Shown here: positions 24,171-27,190 of the stretch, in pieces | How the letters are laid out: each line of letters begins with the position of its first letter | How positions within the stretch are numbered: position 1 is the stretch's first letter | From: Chrysochromulina tobinii | Lineage: Eukaryota; Haptophyta; Prymnesiales; Chrysochromulinaceae | Assembly: GCA_001275005.1 (NCBI GenBank) | Contig: JWZX01002251.1 | Span: 1 to 27,190, forward strand | Reading direction: 5' to 3' | Length of the DNA stretch: 27,190 nucleotides | The notes under the pieces: generated by a model | What the model was told of the DNA's origin: nothing | Database searches by the model: none | What the model saw: only the letters and a program-made list of their open reading frames with translations | Position numbers and translations under genes: made by a program

Positions 24171-24779
24171 ATGGCGCCGAACGATAGCTCGCCAATGTAC
24201 CGGTTTTGCTACGCGATCAGATGTGCTGCGGCGGCAGCAATGACCGCGGCGCTCGCTGCGTGGTCTGTTTTCGTGATGGACGATCCCAAAGTTCTCGCCA
24301 AGACGTTCGCTGCGTACTTCGTGTTCGACACCATCTGCGACCTGGTTTTCGACCTATTTTTTAGGTCGGGGCGGCGTCACCTGGACCTAGTGATCATGGT
24401 GCATCATGTCTTGGGTGTTGCTGCCATGTATTACACACCGCGCACTGACACTTGCCTTCTCGCTTGGAAGCTTGTCACTGTCGCTGAGTTCTCTACACCG
24501 CTCCTCTACTTGTCCAACTTCTACCGCTTTTCACAGTTGCGAGAGGCGCCTTACGCTGTAAGTGGGGCAATGATTGTGGTTTGGCCTTTCCTACGGCTCG
24601 TGGCACCGATGCTGTCACTCTTCGTGCAAGCCCGCGCTTACCTAACCAGCAGCGATCACTGTGGCGTATTCAACCTGCCAACCACCGTCGCTTATATTGC
24701 GATGAATGCTCACTTTCTATCTCTCATATGGCGGCGGCACATGCGCAATCACGCCAAGGAAGACAAGAAACATCATTAG
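24171..24779 (+). CDS. TLC-domain (TRAM/LAG1/CLN8-like) membrane protein
   Basis: 202 residues with about five or six membrane segments. The pattern is typical of the TLC fold: DTICDLVFDLFF (53-64), then LDLVIMVHHVLGV with the His pair H78-H79, then a segment KLVTVAEFSTPLLYLSNFYRF (about 96-116) carrying the usual acidic residue and aromatic end. TLC proteins include ceramide synthases and lipid-regulating TLCD/TMEM136 relatives. This one is short and lacks an extended Lag motif, so it resembles the TLCD/TMEM136 type more than a ceramide synthase. The last four residues are KKHH, a match to the KKxx ER-retrieval signal, suggesting residence in the ER. The start context AAAGCATGG is good. Function in lipid composition is inferred from family only. 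Confidence 0.8.
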   Translation: MAPNDSSPMYRFCYAIRCAAAAAMTAALAAWSVFVMDDPKVLAKTFAAYFVFDTICDLVFDLFFRSGRRHLDLVIMVHHVLGVAAMYYTPRTDTCLLAWKLVTVAEFSTPLLYLSNFYRFSQLREAPYAVSGAMIVVWPFLRLVAPMLSLFVQARAYLTSSDHCGVFNLPTTVAYIAMNAHFLSLIWRRHMRNHAKEDKKHH

Positions 24780-25632
24780 ATTGCTACGGCCTACGCCCAT
24801 TCAGACTTTCAGAGTGGGCGGCTGTACCCTCCCGCGTGCGCGCGCAGCGCCGCGCCCCGTCGAAGACATTCTCCACGTGACGTCGCGAAGGGTAACGAAC
24901 AAGTTGCCATTGCTAAAGCCGTACAGTACGAGTACCGACGGCTTTAGCGCGTGCGTGTGTCGTGTATGCGCGAGTGCTTGTTCCTGTTGGACGTTGCGCA
25001 AGCCGGCGTGTGCGGTGCGCGCAGACCTCAGAGTTGACGATGACGTGAGAGCGCGACAGTTCAGTCGAGTCCTCACACCTCAGACACTTCAGGATCGGAT
25101 GGTCGGGTGCGTTGGTGCCGTGACCGGTGTGTGCTGACTGCACTCTGTCCCAGGGTGCAGGAAGCAAGGTCGCTGCGGATTTGACGTGAAATTTGACGTA
25201 GGAATTCCTACGCGCTATAACCTATATCAAGATAGTACTTACGGATAATTCGCGTACCGGGCCTACGAGACAATTACGAATTATATATTCGTTTTGCGAG
25301 GGCTCGTTTTGCCCCGCGGTTCCTTCGGCTTCGCTTTAACACATAACTGAGTTAAGCTGGAGGGTTTTGAGAGTCGAACTCGAGTTGCGACGTTTTCAAA
25401 CCGTTAATTCAAACCCCCTTCCTCAGTAATCGAAAACCCGCAAAAGCGAAGGACTCACAGGTCATACAAGTGAACAAGTCGAGTCCCCAGATCGTTTCTC
25501 ACACGTCTCAGTATCTCAACCTCAAAGTGAAGAAGTAGTAGAAGTACGCACGCGGTATGCCGGTATCGGCGATACTCAAAATCATACTCTATGGGGCCAG
25601 ATCTGCTCAGCAGCCAGCAGGTCGGCATGGTC
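24780..25632. other. Intergenic region 3' of the TLC gene
   Basis: 853 bp between convergent genes, without a credible open frame. It contains a strong 11-bp hairpin (24912-24948), a 16-bp perfect palindrome CGTAGGAATTCCTACG (25197-25212), and ACGAAT/ATTCGT arms at 25274-25290. AT content is higher around 25180-25300. No tRNA fold could be completed in the TCGAACTCGAG area near 25372. Confidence 0.6.
24912..24948. other. Strong 11-bp hairpin 3' of the TLC gene
   Basis: GCTAAAGCCGT (24912-24922) and ACGGCTTTAGC (24938-24948) pair perfectly around 15 bases that themselves contain GTAC repeats. It sits about 130 bp after the TLC stop codon. It could be a 3' UTR structural element or a small RNA hairpin. 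Confidence 0.6.
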
Positions 25633-27190
25633 TCATAACGGGACTCCGGGCACGAGCAGCGAATGGGTAGGCGCCGTGGTGGGCGCGGCCTCACGGAGGA
25701 CCATCTCGAGATGATTGAGCTCCTCCAACACGAGGGCCGGTAGATCCGAAGCTTTGATGCGGGCGATCAGCTCCTCGCACTTGGCGATGCGCTTTCGGGC
25801 GCCGCGGAGATCAAGCTCGACAGGCTCACTGCAGTCGATCTCCGCGGAGTAGATCTCACCGAGATCTCCGCGCTCGACAGGCTCACTGCAGTGGGCAGTG
25901 ACCACAGCCGCGGGCGCCGGAGCGGACGCCTCGACAGCAGTCGCCGAGGCGAGGCAGCTTGCTACGGAGGAGGCCTGCGGATGTGAGCTCAGATAGTGCT
26001 GCCTCGCCCTCAAGAGAGCCTGATGATTCTTTGTTGTGCCGTGCGCGGCATCGGGCAGGTCTTGGACGCGCGCCCAGAGCTGCGGATCTTGTTCCTCGTC
26101 CTCGGCGCCCTCGGCCACCTCGGCCTCGCGCTCGGCGCCCTCGATCACCTCGGCCTCGCGCTCGGCGCCCTCGGTCACCTCGGCCGCCTCAGGCTCGGCC
26201 GCCTCAGGGCCATCCTCAGCCGTGTCCTTGGCCTCTGGCACGGGCTTGGCGTCGGTCACAATCCGAGCCGTCGCCACGCTGGCTCCCACAAGACCATCCT
26301 CTAATGAATCCTCTAATCGGCGGCGCGGCTCTACTGCATCATCCACTTCCAGAGCGCCATCCGGGACGCCTTCCACTTTCAAGGCGCCATCCCGGGCACC
26401 TTCCCACCGAGCCCTTCGCACGTGCTCATCGACCGTGCGTACGGTGTTGCACTCGGCAAGGGTGCAGCAATCGGCAGCCGGCGAATCCGCAGCCGGCAGC
26501 TGCAGCAGCACCGGGTCCTCCTTCTCGACCTCGTACTCGAGCAGCGCTGCAGGCGGATGTGCTAGCGCTGCAGGCGGATGTGCTAATGACCGTGGCGTTG
26601 TGGCATTACGAAGGACCGTCTCCTCCTCGCAATCGGGGGCTGGACGCTCCATTGCATCGAGACCCACAGATGCCTTTGCATCGAGACCCACAGCCTCCTT
26701 TGCGGCTGCGTCGAGGCTGAGCGCCTGGCTCAAGGCCGACGAGACAGTGGCGTTGATCAGCTCGCGAAGCGCGGCCTCATCTCTCCGAGCAACCTCTGCC
26801 ACGCTAGCGGCCTCTTCTTCCCGAGCAATCTCTGCCTCGCTAAACACCTGGCTCAGGATGGAAGCTCTGAAGTCACCTGTCAGCTTGCCGCGCGCCTTGG
26901 CCACCTTAGCCTCGGCCTCAGCCTTGGCCTGCAGAGCTCGCGCCTGCGCCTCAGCCGCCGCCGCCCTCGCCACCTTTGCCGCCTCTGCCTTCGCCTCCGC
27001 CTCCGCGACCGCCAAGGCCGCCTGCGTCTGCGATTCCACTGCCGCCATCCTCATCTCCTCCGCCTCCAGCGCTGCTAGCGACGAGGACCGTGAGGGTCTC
27101 TCCGCCTCCGCCTTCGCCTTCCCCTCCGCCTCCGCCTCCTCCGCCTCCGCCTCCGCCTCCTCCTCCTCCTCCTCCTCCTCCTCCTCCTCC
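25633..27190 (-). CDS. Glu/Ala/Lys-rich coiled-coil protein, 5' end outside the window
   Basis: The reading frame is open from the right edge to the TGA at 25633-25635, about 518 visible residues; the start lies beyond 27190. A Met at 27054 is internal to an uninterrupted Glu/Ala/Lys frame, so I treat the gene as truncated at its 5' end. The visible N-terminal part is poly-Glu then EAEAE repeats and an A/E/K/R-rich helix of about 100 residues, probably coiled coil. Next comes DFRASILSQVFSEAEIA and a less repetitive acidic region. There are a duplicated LAHPPAA, a repeat of the REAEV(I/A)EGAE type, and a final helical stretch (LDLRGARKRIAKCEELIARI). No known domain is recognised. Some of the length may be repeat expansion, since the DNA is a near-perfect GGAGGC/GAG repeat at the right edge. 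Confidence 0.62.
   Translation of the reverse strand, partial: EEEEEEEEEEEAEAEAEEAEAEGKAKAEAERPSRSSSLAALEAEEMRMAAVESQTQAALAVAEAEAKAEAAKVARAAAAEAQARALQAKAEAEAKVAKARGKLTGDFRASILSQVFSEAEIAREEEAASVAEVARRDEAALRELINATVSSALSQALSLDAAAKEAVGLDAKASVGLDAMERPAPDCEEETVLRNATTPRSLAHPPAALAHPPAALLEYEVEKEDPVLLQLPAADSPAADCCTLAECNTVRTVDEHVRRARWEGARDGALKVEGVPDGALEVDDAVEPRRRLEDSLEDGLVGASVATARIVTDAKPVPEAKDTAEDGPEAAEPEAAEVTEGAEREAEVIEGAEREAEVAEGAEDEEQDPQLWARVQDLPDAAHGTTKNHQALLRARQHYLSSHPQASSVASCLASATAVEASAPAPAAVVTAHCSEPVERGDLGEIYSAEIDCSEPVELDLRGARKRIAKCEELIARIKASDLPALVLEELNHLEMVLREAAPTTAPTHSLLVPGVPL
27072..27190. repeat. Purine-strand GAG/GCG trinucleotide repeat at the right edge
   Basis: The plus strand reads CCTCCGCCTCCG then uninterrupted CTC units to the last base. 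On the coding strand these are GAG and GCG codons (poly-Glu, Glu-Ala), in frame with the truncated gene. Such an array can form triplex DNA and changes length easily. Confidence 0.8.

Noticed and set aside
25355..25440. Possible tRNA (a TCGAACTCGAG stretch)
   Set aside because: On either strand the T-arm stem cannot be completed beyond three pairs and there is no acceptor or anticodon arm.

Overview
This is nuclear DNA from a unicellular eukaryote, most likely an alga such as a haptophyte or stramenopile; I cannot fix the lineage. The evidence is GT-AG introns, the absence of operons or Shine-Dalgarno spacing, and large multidomain membrane proteins. One of these is a 7TM receptor fused to a phosphatidylinositol-phosphate kinase, a layout known from oomycetes, Dictyostelium and some algae. 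The window also has moderately high GC, many simple repeats, and bacterial-looking genes (GSCFA) embedded in eukaryotic context. I found no rRNA, tRNA, CRISPR array or transposase.

Layout. 1-1588 is repeat-rich DNA without a gene. 1589-2167 (-) is a small polytopic membrane protein that may be CREST-like. 2387-7822 is a 5.4 kb imperfect palindrome whose arms each carry a large membrane protein, A (2471-4717, +) and B (5452-7737, -), converging on an 18-bp minisatellite at the centre. 8095-11920 (+) is a six-exon 7TM-PIP-kinase gene with five short repeat-built introns. 11921-14041 is non-coding. 14042-15127 (-) is a four-TM protein of unknown function. 15719-18103 (-) is a multi-EF-hand protein. 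18362-19366 (-) is a GSCFA protein, divergent from a PLP aminotransferase at 19555-20919 (+). 21279-23705 (-) is paralog C of A and B. 24171-24779 (+) is a TLC-domain protein. 25633 to the right edge (-) is a 5'-truncated, Glu/Ala-rich coiled-coil protein.

Together. At least seven of the eleven genes encode polytopic membrane proteins, several with plausible links to lipid or phosphoinositide signalling (PIP kinase, TLC, possible CREST, EF-hand). The most interesting protein family is A/B/C. Each has an eight-TM module joined to a C-terminal domain with TIR-like landmarks: an FVSHRW strand, a WFDYSSMP strand, and an SxxFWxxxEAW segment. In the last segment the Trp-to-Glu spacing equals that of the WCxxE motif carrying the catalytic Glu of TIR NADases. 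Paralog A is a mosaic: its membrane part and tail match B, while its signalling domain matches C.

The other striking feature is the intron set of the 7TM-PIP-kinase gene. All five are phase 0 and built from a roughly 10-bp CTGAT-containing repeat, and three carry near-identical duplicated copies of the exon sequence at their boundary. This is what recent intron birth by local tandem duplication would look like.
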